A DNA stretch of 64,000 nucleotides, taken from contig NZ_JARGNA010000007.1 in NCBI RefSeq assembly GCF_030167905.1, forward strand, positions 232,024-296,023, read 5' to 3'. Below, in pieces: positions 1-8,651 of the stretch. This stretch comes from Flavobacterium terrisoli (lineage in GTDB: Bacteria; Bacteroidota; Bacteroidia; Flavobacteriales; Flavobacteriaceae). Made by a program: the position numbers and the translations under genes. Every line of letters begins with the position of its first letter. Positions within the stretch are counted from its first letter, which is position 1. The notes beneath the pieces were generated by a model that made no database searches, was not told the origin of the DNA, and saw nothing but the letters and a program-made list of their open reading frames with translations.

Positions 1-1569
1 ATCAAGTTTCTCTCCCCGGTAAATAGGGATAAAGGTCCTCTCAAGAATTCGCCCGTCTGCAAGTTCTACGATTTCTGCGATTACAATTTCTTTTTTGTCG
101 ATCGTTTCTTTTAATCGGTCTAAAAAATGATCCGGGTATTTAAAGTAATCCTTAACTCCTACTGCAATCATTTCACAGTCTAACCCTTTCATGATTTCTG
201 GTTCGGCGTCAATTTCAAACAATGAACAGAATTTGGTGTTGACCAATAGTAACTTTTTATTGTCATCTTCAAACAAAATTCCGGATTGCAGATTTCCAAT
301 TAAGGAATTCAATCGATTCTGTGATTCGATAAGCTGTTGGCTGAATTCTTTTTCAAATGAAATGTCCTCTTGTATGGTAAAATACTTTTTGACTTTACCA
401 TATCCGTCATGTAGTGCCTGCCCCTGAATATGCACCCAATATTTTTGATTGGATTTGGTGTAGTTCACTATTTCACAGTTAAAAGGCAAACCATTTTTAA
501 TTTGTTCACGGAGATAATTAATCGTTTGTTGGTCGGTTTCCGGACCGTGTAAAAAGTTTTCGGGTTTTTGTTGCAGTACCTCCTCCAATGAGTATTCCGT
601 CAGTTCCAAAAAACTGGAGTTGACCCATTCTATTCTGCCGTCTTTATCAGAAATCAGCACCGGGTTACTGTTTTTTTCAGCTATTGAGGACAAAAGCAAT
701 AATTGTTCTTCTCGGTCTTTTTCAGCGGTCACATCTTCAATGATAGCAAAATATTGGGATACATACCCTTTTGCATCATAAATGGGTTGTCCGGTTATTT
801 TAGATTTGAAGGTATCTCCATGCTTTTTGATGTGAACAAATTCTACCTCAAAAGCTTCTCCTTTATAGAATGCTTCAACCATTTTATAAATTTCAGCTTT
901 ATTAGACAATTTACCACGGCCCACTTCAATAATAGATTTTCCAATAATTTCTTTATATGAAAACTCCGTCAGACTAACAAATGCCTCATTACACCAAACG
1001 ATTTCCCCTTGGGGTTGTGTAAAAACCACACCGTTTTTATTGGCACTGGCGACTAACGAAAGTTTGTTTAGTTCTTCCTTATCAACATTAAGTTGTTGGC
1101 GTTGTTCGTCGATAGTCGCAATAAGATTTTTTAATTCGCTGTTGTTCTCTTCTCTGTTTTTTAAAAAATTAAGCATTTCCAACAAGGAATCATGATGAGC
1201 AAAATCAGTGGTTACAAGGCCATTCTTACCCACTTCCTCCAAAGACACCAACCATGGGGACCCTATAAAGAGAAAGCCATTGGCTTGTTGTTCAAACTGA
1301 CCTCTTAGGGTCGTAGCATTCATCCCTTTTGAGGTAAGCACTACCAATTGGTTAAGAAGTGTTTTGAAATTTTTTGGGGTAATATTACTTTTGAAAGGCC
1401 TTACAATGGTAAAATAATTGGTAAACAATTCGTCTTTATCCAAATTGGGCATCACCTTGGCAATACTGTTTCCAAATTTTCTAATCATCAGCTTGTCATC
1501 AATGAAGATATAAAAAGGAAAAATATTGTTTAGGGTTGAATCATTAAAGACAAATGGTAAATCAGTCAT
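1..1569 (-). CDS. HNOBA/PAS multi-domain sensor, C-terminus cut by window edge
   Basis: An open frame runs from an ATG at 1569 to the left edge, giving 523 codons without a stop. The first ~90 residues (FPFYIFIDDKLMIRKFGN, later IVRPF) resemble the HNOBA domain associated with haem-NO/oxygen sensors. A coiled-coil-like segment (about 150-180) follows, then three PAS domains with typical PAS/PAC features (for example WCNEAFVSLTEFS and YFAIIEDVT). A histidine kinase or other output domain is probably encoded beyond the edge, but that is inference. It lies upstream of response-regulator genes on the same strand, so it likely belongs to the same signalling cluster. No haem-binding H-NOX domain is present in the visible part. 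Confidence 0.8.
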   Translation of the reverse strand, partial: MTDLPFVFNDSTLNNIFPFYIFIDDKLMIRKFGNSIAKVMPNLDKDELFTNYFTIVRPFKSNITPKNFKTLLNQLVVLTSKGMNATTLRGQFEQQANGFLFIGSPWLVSLEEVGKNGLVTTDFAHHDSLLEMLNFLKNREENNSELKNLIATIDEQRQQLNVDKEELNKLSLVASANKNGVVFTQPQGEIVWCNEAFVSLTEFSYKEIIGKSIIEVGRGKLSNKAEIYKMVEAFYKGEAFEVEFVHIKKHGDTFKSKITGQPIYDAKGYVSQYFAIIEDVTAEKDREEQLLLLSSIAEKNSNPVLISDKDGRIEWVNSSFLELTEYSLEEVLQQKPENFLHGPETDQQTINYLREQIKNGLPFNCEIVNYTKSNQKYWVHIQGQALHDGYGKVKKYFTIQEDISFEKEFSQQLIESQNRLNSLIGNLQSGILFEDDNKKLLLVNTKFCSLFEIDAEPEIMKGLDCEMIAVGVKDYFKYPDHFLDRLKETIDKKEIVIAEIVELADGRILERTFIPIYRGEKLD

Positions 1570-1687
1570 AAGTACTTGTTCATTTTTGAAGTCATTGAAT
1601 ACAATATTCGCAATTTACATTATATAGCAATGTTAATAATACTTACAATGTATTTTGCAAAGAAATCAAATTTGAATATACATTAAT

Positions 1688-2101
1688 TTATTCAGTTATT
1701 AATTCATTACAACTCCAATACTCCAATAATTTTTGTATTTTAAATACATAATCTTCATATTTTAAAGGCTTTAAAACATAACCTGCAATGCCTATATTAT
1801 AACATTCCTTTACATCCTTAAAATTACTGGAAGTAGTTAATATGACGACCGGAATATATTTTAATATTGGGTCATTTTTTAAAAGTGTTAAAAACTCAAT
1901 TCCATTGAGCTTGGGCATATTTAAATCTAATATGATGATATCCGGAAGACGATCTCTTTCCTTTAAAATTGCTAAAGCAACTACACCATTTTCAGCCGCT
2001 ATAATTTGATGGTCTAATCCCAATCCATTAATGACCCTATTGAATTTCATCACCTCAATAGTATCGTCTTCAATGAAAAGTATGTTTAATGATTTCAACA
2101 T
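1688..2101 (-). CDS. Single-domain response regulator (CheY-like)
   Basis: A 137-residue receiver domain with no output domain. It has the acidic pair (IEDD, about 10-13), the phospho-acceptor Asp59 in LDLNMPKLNG, the conserved Thr/Ser in LTTSS and a Lys in YVLKPL. Stand-alone receivers of this type pass phosphate between kinases or act by protein interaction. It is encoded on the same strand as two other receiver proteins and a multi-PAS kinase, so it is probably a phosphorelay partner of those sensors. The specific target cannot be read from the sequence. Confidence 0.9.
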   Translation of the reverse strand: MLKSLNILFIEDDTIEVMKFNRVINGLGLDHQIIAAENGVVALAILKERDRLPDIIILDLNMPKLNGIEFLTLLKNDPILKYIPVVILTTSSNFKDVKECYNIGIAGYVLKPLKYEDYVFKIQKLLEYWSCNELITE

Positions 2102-2166
2102 TGCATTTTAGGGTTAATTTACGGATATAAAAAACTCTAAAGTAATTGTTTTTTCATTATAAGCTA

Positions 2167-3189
2167 TTATTTTTTATTAAGATTTATAGCTGATGTTTTT
2201 ACGGTAATGTCTTTTATAATAGTATCCAGCTCTTCCGCTGATTCTAATAAATGATCTAACATTGTTTTGCTTTCAGCATCATCAAGGCCATAATTTTTAA
2301 TGATATCCACTAGGCCGATGATTTTGGCTAAAGGAGCCCTCACTAAATGCGATTGTATCCACGCAATTTCTTTAAGTTTTTCATTCTGTTTTTCAATGGC
2401 CTCAACATGAGTTACCCGTTCTGTAATATCATTAGCTAATATAAGTCTACCGGTAGTATTCTGAAACGGAATGACATTACTTTGGATTTCAACATTGATG
2501 ATTTCACCGTTTTTTTTCTGATGCCTGAAATTCCCGATCGAATAGGCGCCTGGTTTTTCATTTAATAATTCAATTCTTTTAATCAGTTCCGGTACATCTT
2601 CAGCCGGTCTTATGTCTTTGATGGTCATCCCTAAGAATTCCTGTAAAGTATAACCATAATGTTTTTCTGCAGCTAAGTTAACATCTAAAAATCGTAAAGT
2701 ATTAATATCATAAACCCACATAGGCAGTGGGCTTAAGTGAAATAAATCGCTATAGCGTTTTTCGGATGTTTCTAATTGAAGTAGTGTTTTCTTTCTTTCG
2801 ATATTGTAAACAATGCTTTTGTATAATATATGGGCATCTAAATCATCCTTTATCAAATAATCCGAAACCCCAAGCGATAAGGATTTAAGGCCAAAGTTGA
2901 AATCGGAATACCCTGTTAAAATGATGAAAGGAATCTCATGGCAAAGTAACGACATTTCGCTGATGAGTTCCTCACCGCTTTTATCAGGTAAAGAAAGGTC
3001 TAACAGTACCAGGTCACAATGAAATGAGGAATCCGTTAGGATAGATCTCGCTTCTTTAAAATTTTTCGCCCAAGAAATCGTATGAGCTACAAAATGTTCT
3101 TGTAAATAGTCTTCAATCAGAATATAATCTCCCTGATTGTCTTCAATGACTACAATTTGGTATGGTTTATCGTCTTTAATGAATTTCAT
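2167..3189 (-). CDS. Receiver-PAS protein with orphan H-box, no ATPase domain
   Basis: 340 residues: a receiver domain (about 11-130) with Asp64 in LLDLSLPDK, a PAS domain (about 146-260), and a C-terminal helical region containing the H-box-like segment SHLVRAPLAKIIGL (His281). The protein ends about 60 residues later, before any HATPase domain. It therefore cannot autophosphorylate by itself. It could accept phosphate from another kinase, act as a dimerisation/phosphotransfer platform, or be a natural truncation. It lies 11 bp downstream of another receiver gene (3201-3623), consistent with one operon. Confidence 0.8.
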   Translation of the reverse strand: MKFIKDDKPYQIVVIEDNQGDYILIEDYLQEHFVAHTISWAKNFKEARSILTDSSFHCDLVLLDLSLPDKSGEELISEMSLLCHEIPFIILTGYSDFNFGLKSLSLGVSDYLIKDDLDAHILYKSIVYNIERKKTLLQLETSEKRYSDLFHLSPLPMWVYDINTLRFLDVNLAAEKHYGYTLQEFLGMTIKDIRPAEDVPELIKRIELLNEKPGAYSIGNFRHQKKNGEIINVEIQSNVIPFQNTTGRLILANDITERVTHVEAIEKQNEKLKEIAWIQSHLVRAPLAKIIGLVDIIKNYGLDDAESKTMLDHLLESAEELDTIIKDITVKTSAINLNKK

Positions 3190-3200
3190 TTTATTAAGAT

Positions 3201-3623
3201 TTAAGGGAGTTGAACAATGCTAACCCAGAAATTTTCAATTTTGGCCACAGCCAACATGAATTCATTTACATCAACCGGTTTAGTGATAAAGCAATTGGCG
3301 TAATGGTTGTATGCTTTAATAATATCTTTTTCCGAGGAAGAAGTGGTAAGCATGATTATGGGAATATATCTCAAATGTTTACTTTCTTTAATATACTGCA
3401 ATACTTCGTGACCATTTTTCTTAGGCAAATTAATATCGAGCAAAATTAAATTGGGCAAGACCGCATTTTCAAAAGGTTCCTTTTGGTTAAGGAAATCAAT
3501 GGCCTGTTTGCCATCTTTGACGACACTTACTTTATTAATTATTTTGCCTTCTTCTAAAGCTTCGGTAGTTAAAAGAATATCCCCTTCGTTATCCTCAACC
3601 AATAAAATGTGAATTGCTTTCAT
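3201..3623 (-). CDS. Single-domain response regulator (Rcp1-like)
   Basis: A 140-residue receiver domain resembling regulators that partner bacteriophytochrome-type kinases. Visible features are the acidic pocket (VEDNEGD, about 9-15), phospho-acceptor Asp63 in LLDINLPKKNG, the LTTSS signalling Thr/Ser, and Lys in FITKPVD. There is no DNA-binding output domain. It starts 11 bp after the end of the kinase half at 3635-5497 and precedes the receiver-PAS gene, so the three look cotranscribed. Confidence 0.9.
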   Translation of the reverse strand: MKAIHILLVEDNEGDILLTTEALEEGKIINKVSVVKDGKQAIDFLNQKEPFENAVLPNLILLDINLPKKNGHEVLQYIKESKHLRYIPIIMLTTSSSEKDIIKAYNHYANCFITKPVDVNEFMLAVAKIENFWVSIVQLP

Positions 3624-3634
3624 GTCTTAAATAT

Positions 3635-5497
3635 TTATTTTTTTGGAATGGTAAAATAAAAGGTAGTTCCTTCTTTCGCTTTAGATTCTAACCAAATCTG
3701 GCCTTTTAAGTTTTCTATAATTTTTTTCGTGATGGCTAACCCCATGCCGGTTCCCGAATATTCTTCTTTGCTGTGCAAACGCTGAAAAATAATAAATATT
3801 TTATCAAAATACTCCTGATTGATTCCAATGCCATTGTCTTTAATTTCAAATTTCCACGAAGAAGTACTTTCATGACACGATATGGTAATGATGGGTGTTT
3901 GGCTTGATTTGGAATATTTTAAACTGTTGCTTACTAAATTTTGGAAAACCTGCTTTATAGGAGCGGCATGGGTTTTTATTACAGGCAGTTGGGTATAATT
4001 TATCTCGGCATTTTTTTCTTCGATCTGCTTTTTGTACAGCAATTTGATTTCTTCAACAATAGTGTTTAAATCTACTTCTTCGAGCTTGGTTTCATTTTTA
4101 CCAATTCTTGAAAATTCCAGTAAATCTAATATAATCTGGCGCATTCGTTTGGCACCGTCAACCGCAAAAAAGATGTATTTTTTGCCTTTTTCATCAAGCA
4201 CATTTTCGTATTTCTTTTCAATTTGAGTCAAAAAGCTGGTAACCATTCTTAGAGGTTCCTGTAAATCATGCGAGGCAACATAGGCAAACTGTTCGAGTTC
4301 CTCATTGGAAATTGCCAATTCTTTGACATGGTTCTCCAAGGCCCGGTTCATTTTTTTGAGTTTAGACTCAGTATGTTTTCTGTCGGTAATGTTTTTGAAA
4401 TAAACCGTCAAACCCATTTCTGATGGGAAGGCATTTAACTCAAACCAATAATTTAACAATTTAGAATAGGTTTCTAATCGGACAGGCTTATTTTGAAATT
4501 TGGCTTTGTAAAAAGCATCATGGATTTTTTCAGAAAGTCGGCCCTCATACAACTCCCAAAAGTTTTTACCAATCATTTGCTCTTTACTTCTGCCTGATAA
4601 TCTTTCTGCTTCTTTATTCCAATAGCTTACATTCCAGTCAGAATCCAGCGTGTAAAACCCGTCCTGAATACTCTCAAGGGTATCCGTCAAAGTTTGGGTT
4701 GCTTCTTTTATTTTGAGATCCTGGTTTTTTCTTTCGGTTATATCAGAACGTATCGCTACATACTGGTAAGGTTTCCCATTTTCATTCAAAAAAGGAACAA
4801 TGGTGGTATCAACCCAATAAGGGGTGCCGTCTTTAGCTTTGTTTTTTAACTCACCTTTCCATACTTTACCCTTAGCAATAGTGGTCCATAGTTGTTTGAT
4901 AAATTCTTTTGGATGATAGCTTGAGTTAATAATACGGTGATCCTGGCCTAATAATTCTTCGCGGGAATATTTGGAAATTTTACAAAAATTATCATTTACG
5001 TGGGTTATAATTCCCTTTTGATCGGTAATAGCTACAATGGAAGATTCATCTAAGGCATATTTATAATCGGATATTTCTTTTAATCGTTTGAATAATTCTT
5101 CTTCACCAACCTTTCTTTCGGTTATATCAGAACGTATCGCTACATATTGGTAAGGCTTCCCATTTTCATTCAAAAAAGGAACAATGGTGGTCTCTACCCA
5201 ATATGGTGTGCCATCTTTGGCTTTATTTTTTAACTCACCTTTCCATACTTTACCCTTAGCAATAGTGGTCCAGAGTTCTTTAATAAATTCTTTTGGATGA
5301 TAGCTTGAGTTAATAATACGGTGATCCTGGCCTAATAATTCTTCGCGTGAATATTTGGAAATTTTACAAAAATTATCATTTACGTGGGTTATAATTCCCT
5401 TTTGATCGGTAATAGCTACAATGGAAGATTCATCTAAGGCATATTTATAATCGGATATTTCTTTTAATCGTTTGAATGAATAATTCTTCTTCACCAA
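3635..5497 (-). CDS. Kinase-bearing 3' half of a frameshifted multi-PAS histidine kinase
   Basis: 620 codons if read from a TTG at 5497: two near-identical PAS domains (about 8-130 and 136-255), a third PAS (about 265-375), HisKA with His410 in ASHDLQEPLRM, and a HATPase domain with N-box (NLVSN, 520-524), DNGIGI (554-559) and GTGMGL (582-587). All catalytic motifs are intact. It has no convincing start: the reading frame begins inside a PAS repeat and overlaps the upstream frame (5445-8204). The two are one ancestral gene broken by a 4-bp duplication (GAAT twice at 5474-5481). Removing 4 bp would restore a protein of about 1521 residues with roughly ten PAS domains. It could be a pseudogene, a phase-variable gene or an assembly error. 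Confidence 0.75.
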   Translation of the reverse strand: MVKKNYSFKRLKEISDYKYALDESSIVAITDQKGIITHVNDNFCKISKYSREELLGQDHRIINSSYHPKEFIKELWTTIAKGKVWKGELKNKAKDGTPYWVETTIVPFLNENGKPYQYVAIRSDITERKVGEEELFKRLKEISDYKYALDESSIVAITDQKGIITHVNDNFCKISKYSREELLGQDHRIINSSYHPKEFIKQLWTTIAKGKVWKGELKNKAKDGTPYWVDTTIVPFLNENGKPYQYVAIRSDITERKNQDLKIKEATQTLTDTLESIQDGFYTLDSDWNVSYWNKEAERLSGRSKEQMIGKNFWELYEGRLSEKIHDAFYKAKFQNKPVRLETYSKLLNYWFELNAFPSEMGLTVYFKNITDRKHTESKLKKMNRALENHVKELAISNEELEQFAYVASHDLQEPLRMVTSFLTQIEKKYENVLDEKGKKYIFFAVDGAKRMRQIILDLLEFSRIGKNETKLEEVDLNTIVEEIKLLYKKQIEEKNAEINYTQLPVIKTHAAPIKQVFQNLVSNSLKYSKSSQTPIITISCHESTSSWKFEIKDNGIGINQEYFDKIFIIFQRLHSKEEYSGTGMGLAITKKIIENLKGQIWLESKAKEGTTFYFTIPKK

Positions 5498-5861
5498 CCT
5501 TTCTTTCGGTTATATCAGAGCGTATGGCTACATATTGATATGGTTTTCCTTTTTCGTTAAGAAAAGGAACAATAGTGGTATCTACCCAATAAGGGGTGCC
5601 ATCTTTGGCTTTGTTTTTTAATTCGCCTTTCCATACTTTACCATTAGCGATAGTGGTCCAGAGTTGTTTGATAAATTCTTTGGGATGATAGCCGGAGTTA
5701 ATAATACGGTGATCCTGTCCTAATAATTCTTCGCGGGAATATTTGGATATTTTGCAAAAATTATCATTCACGTGGGTTATAATACCCTTTTGATCGGTAA
5801 TAGCTACTATAGAAGATTCATCTAGGGCATACTTATAATCGGATATTTCTTTTAATCGTTT
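4706..5861 (-). repeat. Three tandem 384-bp PAS-coding repeats
   Basis: Three near-identical units of 128 codons lie head to tail, at about 5474-5861, 5090-5473 and 4706-5089. Shared landmarks such as the KRLKEISDYKYALDE codons recur at 384-bp spacing (the G of the CG in AATCG is at 5086 and 5470). The upstream unit is offset by 388 bp because of a 4-bp insertion at the junction. The high DNA identity implies recent duplication and makes the locus prone to recombination and misassembly. Confidence 0.9.
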
Positions 5862-8204
5862 GAGTAACTCTTCTTCAACTATCTTTTTCTCGGTTACATC
5901 CCGTTCAATTGAAATCCAATGGGTGTATTCCCCTTTGTCATTAGTCACCGGATTCAAAGACAGGTTTACCCAATATTCTTTACCGCTTTTAGTATAATTA
6001 ATGATGGTAATTTCGCAGGGTTTCCATTCATCCAATGATTTGTAAAAACGGTCGAGCTCTTCGGTATCAGTTTTTTTTCCTTGCAATAATTGGTGTGTTT
6101 TACCTATGATTTCCTCAGGAGCATAACCACTCATTCGGGTAAATGATTCATTGACATAAACAATCTTTCGTCCTGATTCGTCTGAAGGGTATGCTTCTTT
6201 AATCACGATGGCATCGTTGGTGTTAGTAACTACCGATTCCAATAATTTAAGTCTTTCTTCTTCTCTTTTTTCCTGTGTTACATCCCGTTCAATAGCAATC
6301 CAATGGGTAAACCATCCTGTAGCATCGGCAACCGGATTTATAGAGAGATGCACCCAGAACTCTTCACCGTTTTTTTTATAATTTAATAAGGTTACTTCAT
6401 AAGGTTGCCATAGACGCAAGGCAGCGCTTAATTTTTTTAATTCTTCCTTGTCAGTTTTTGGACCTTGCAGTATCCGGGGCGTTTTACCCACAACTTCTTC
6501 CGCAGTATAACCGGTCATTTTGGTGAAAGCGTCGTTGACGTATACAATTCTTGGTCCCGGCTCATCCAGTGGCTCAGCTTCAGTAATTAAAATAGAGTCA
6601 GCCGTATTGGTGATTACGGATTCTAACAGTTTTAAACGTAATTCTTCCTCTTTTTTCTTAGTAATGTCCTGCATTGCCCCAATAATCCTGATTGCCTTGC
6701 CGTCAGCATCGCGAATGACAATTCCTTTATTGATGACATAACAATACTTGCCATTGCTTTTTTTGTATCGGTATTCTTCTATCCAATTGGTCTCTTTGCT
6801 TTTAACTATGGTATAATAGCTCTCCGTTATTTTTTGGATATCCTCCGGGTGTATGTTTTGTATCCAGGCGGCACTATCGTCTTTGAGTTCGGACAGCTCA
6901 TAGCCGAATATTTTTTCAAAACCGTCTCCCCAAAATATTTTATCCTCTTTGATATTCCAATCCCAAATGGCATCAAAAGTAGCTTTGGTAACATATTCAA
7001 AACGTTCGTTGCTTTCCTCGATTATTTTTTTGGCTTTTTTACTTTCCGTTATATCCTTAAAATAAACTGCCAGGCCATTTTCGGAAGGATAGGCGCTTAT
7101 TTCATACCACTTGTTTAAAGCCTGATAATAATCCTCAAAATGCACTACCTTATGGGTTTTAATGGCCTGATGGTATTTTTTATAGGATTCCGAATCAATA
7201 CTATCTGAAAATACCTCCCATAGATTTTTACCTATAATCTCATTTTTCATTACGCTAAGATCACGCTCAGCGATGCGATTCCAGTAGGTGACGGTCCAAT
7301 TTTTGTCCACTGCAAAAAAAGCATCACCAATACTTTCCAGTATAATAGTGTTCTCTTTAAGGGCTTTTTCAACTTCTGCCGTGCGCTGATAAACCCTTTG
7401 CTCTAATTCTTCATTTAATAATTTAAGGGATTCTTCTGCTTTTTTGCGTTCTGTAACATCTCGGGCAATACAATAGAGTTTCCCGGTAACCGGATTAGGA
7501 GTAGCATTCCAATCCAACCAGATATAACTGCCGTCTTTTTTTAGGTAACGGTTTGTAAAATGAATTACAGAGGCTCCCATTTTTAATTGGTTGTACGCTT
7601 GTAATGTTTGCGCTATATCATCAGGATGCACATAGTCAATAAACGGTTTCGTAGTTAATTCGTTTTCGGAATAGCCTAATACCTTATTAAAGCTGCAATT
7701 AGTTATCTCGAAATACCCTTCGGTGTTGGCAATACAAGAAAAGTCATTACTGTTGTTGAAAAAATATTCAAACTCTTTAGCCTGCTTTTTTGCGGTTATT
7801 TTTTCAGTAATATCTCTTACACAGTGGATAATGAATTTTAATTCATCTGTATCATTAAACAACGGAATGTTTTCAGGCTCCCAGTATTTAGGCTCAAATT
7901 TGGACGTACCTCGAATAGGGATGTCATATTTTTGAATCTCCATTTTGTGCTTCTTGTTGGTTTTAATAACAGTATGCAGCGATTGGGATAAATTTTTGAC
8001 TCCGTCAGCGGTTGGGTCGGCATCATTATCGGGGAAAGCTTCAAAAATTCCTTTCCCAATTAAATCAGTCCGTTTTGAATTGGTTGCTTTAAGGTAGGCT
8101 TCATTAACATCTACTATAGTGAATTTTGGAGAGTCTGGCGTCAAAACCAAACTTGGCGTAGGTGAAATCTTGAAAAATTCAAATAAGGCCTTTTTTCCAA
8201 TCAT
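5445..8204 (-). CDS. PAS-repeat 5' half of a frameshifted multi-PAS histidine kinase
   Basis: 919 codons from ATG 8204, consisting of about seven consecutive PAS/PAC modules (each ending in a DVTE or DITER linker) with no kinase domain. There is no signal peptide or transmembrane segment, so it is a cytosolic sensor. The last module is the first copy of a 384-bp tandem repeat. It then runs out of frame after GEEELF into a short aberrant tail and stops at 5445. The next frame continues the same repeat, so this is the N-terminal part of the kinase at 3635-5497. As it stands, the product would sense but not phosphorylate. Confidence 0.75.
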   Translation of the reverse strand: MIGKKALFEFFKISPTPSLVLTPDSPKFTIVDVNEAYLKATNSKRTDLIGKGIFEAFPDNDADPTADGVKNLSQSLHTVIKTNKKHKMEIQKYDIPIRGTSKFEPKYWEPENIPLFNDTDELKFIIHCVRDITEKITAKKQAKEFEYFFNNSNDFSCIANTEGYFEITNCSFNKVLGYSENELTTKPFIDYVHPDDIAQTLQAYNQLKMGASVIHFTNRYLKKDGSYIWLDWNATPNPVTGKLYCIARDVTERKKAEESLKLLNEELEQRVYQRTAEVEKALKENTIILESIGDAFFAVDKNWTVTYWNRIAERDLSVMKNEIIGKNLWEVFSDSIDSESYKKYHQAIKTHKVVHFEDYYQALNKWYEISAYPSENGLAVYFKDITESKKAKKIIEESNERFEYVTKATFDAIWDWNIKEDKIFWGDGFEKIFGYELSELKDDSAAWIQNIHPEDIQKITESYYTIVKSKETNWIEEYRYKKSNGKYCYVINKGIVIRDADGKAIRIIGAMQDITKKKEEELRLKLLESVITNTADSILITEAEPLDEPGPRIVYVNDAFTKMTGYTAEEVVGKTPRILQGPKTDKEELKKLSAALRLWQPYEVTLLNYKKNGEEFWVHLSINPVADATGWFTHWIAIERDVTQEKREEERLKLLESVVTNTNDAIVIKEAYPSDESGRKIVYVNESFTRMSGYAPEEIIGKTHQLLQGKKTDTEELDRFYKSLDEWKPCEITIINYTKSGKEYWVNLSLNPVTNDKGEYTHWISIERDVTEKKIVEEELLKRLKEISDYKYALDESSIVAITDQKGIITHVNDNFCKISKYSREELLGQDHRIINSGYHPKEFIKQLWTTIANGKVWKGELKNKAKDGTPYWVDTTIVPFLNEKGKPYQYVAIRSDITERKVGEEELFIQTIKRNIRL

Positions 8205-8651
8205 ATTTTTCTATATTAAAATAATTCTTTTTTTGAGAGGTTAAAAGAGAATGGAAAAAATATTCTTAGTGGTATTATTTTCAAATTTAACTTTTTATTT
8301 TGATTTTTTATGCGATTTTTTTGTTAAAAAATCATTTAAAATCAATATTTATTTCTTTTTCACTCATTTCTTGAGGGTTAACCTTTTTTCTATAAAACTT
8401 CAAAACCAAAAAAAAATGCTTGCATCAACTGCATTTAATCTGAATAATTTCCATTCACCGAAGGCAAAATACCATTCGTCGACTCCAAAGTTGCATTTCG
8501 TCTAAATTCTCTAAAAACATCACGAATTGAGAATAAGTTTGCTTATGGTAAATCCTAAACCCTAAACAATAATCAAAATACTAACCCATTATGATTTATA
8601 GGTAATTGGAACCAAAATAAATACAAAACCCTAATCTTAAACATATCAGTT
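8205..8651. other. 447-bp intergenic region between divergent genes
   Basis: AT-rich region between the divergently transcribed PAS kinase and the T9SS-type gene. It must hold both promoters. The last ~100 bp before the plus-strand gene contain several AACCCTAA-like direct repeats. An 84-codon frame at 8251-8505 is low-complexity (Phe/Leu/Asn-rich, AT-driven) and I do not regard it as a gene. Confidence 0.5.

Noticed and set aside
8251..8505. 84-codon plus-strand ORF between divergent genes
   Set aside because: AT-driven low-complexity Phe/Asn/Leu composition with no recognisable domain or coupling to neighbours.
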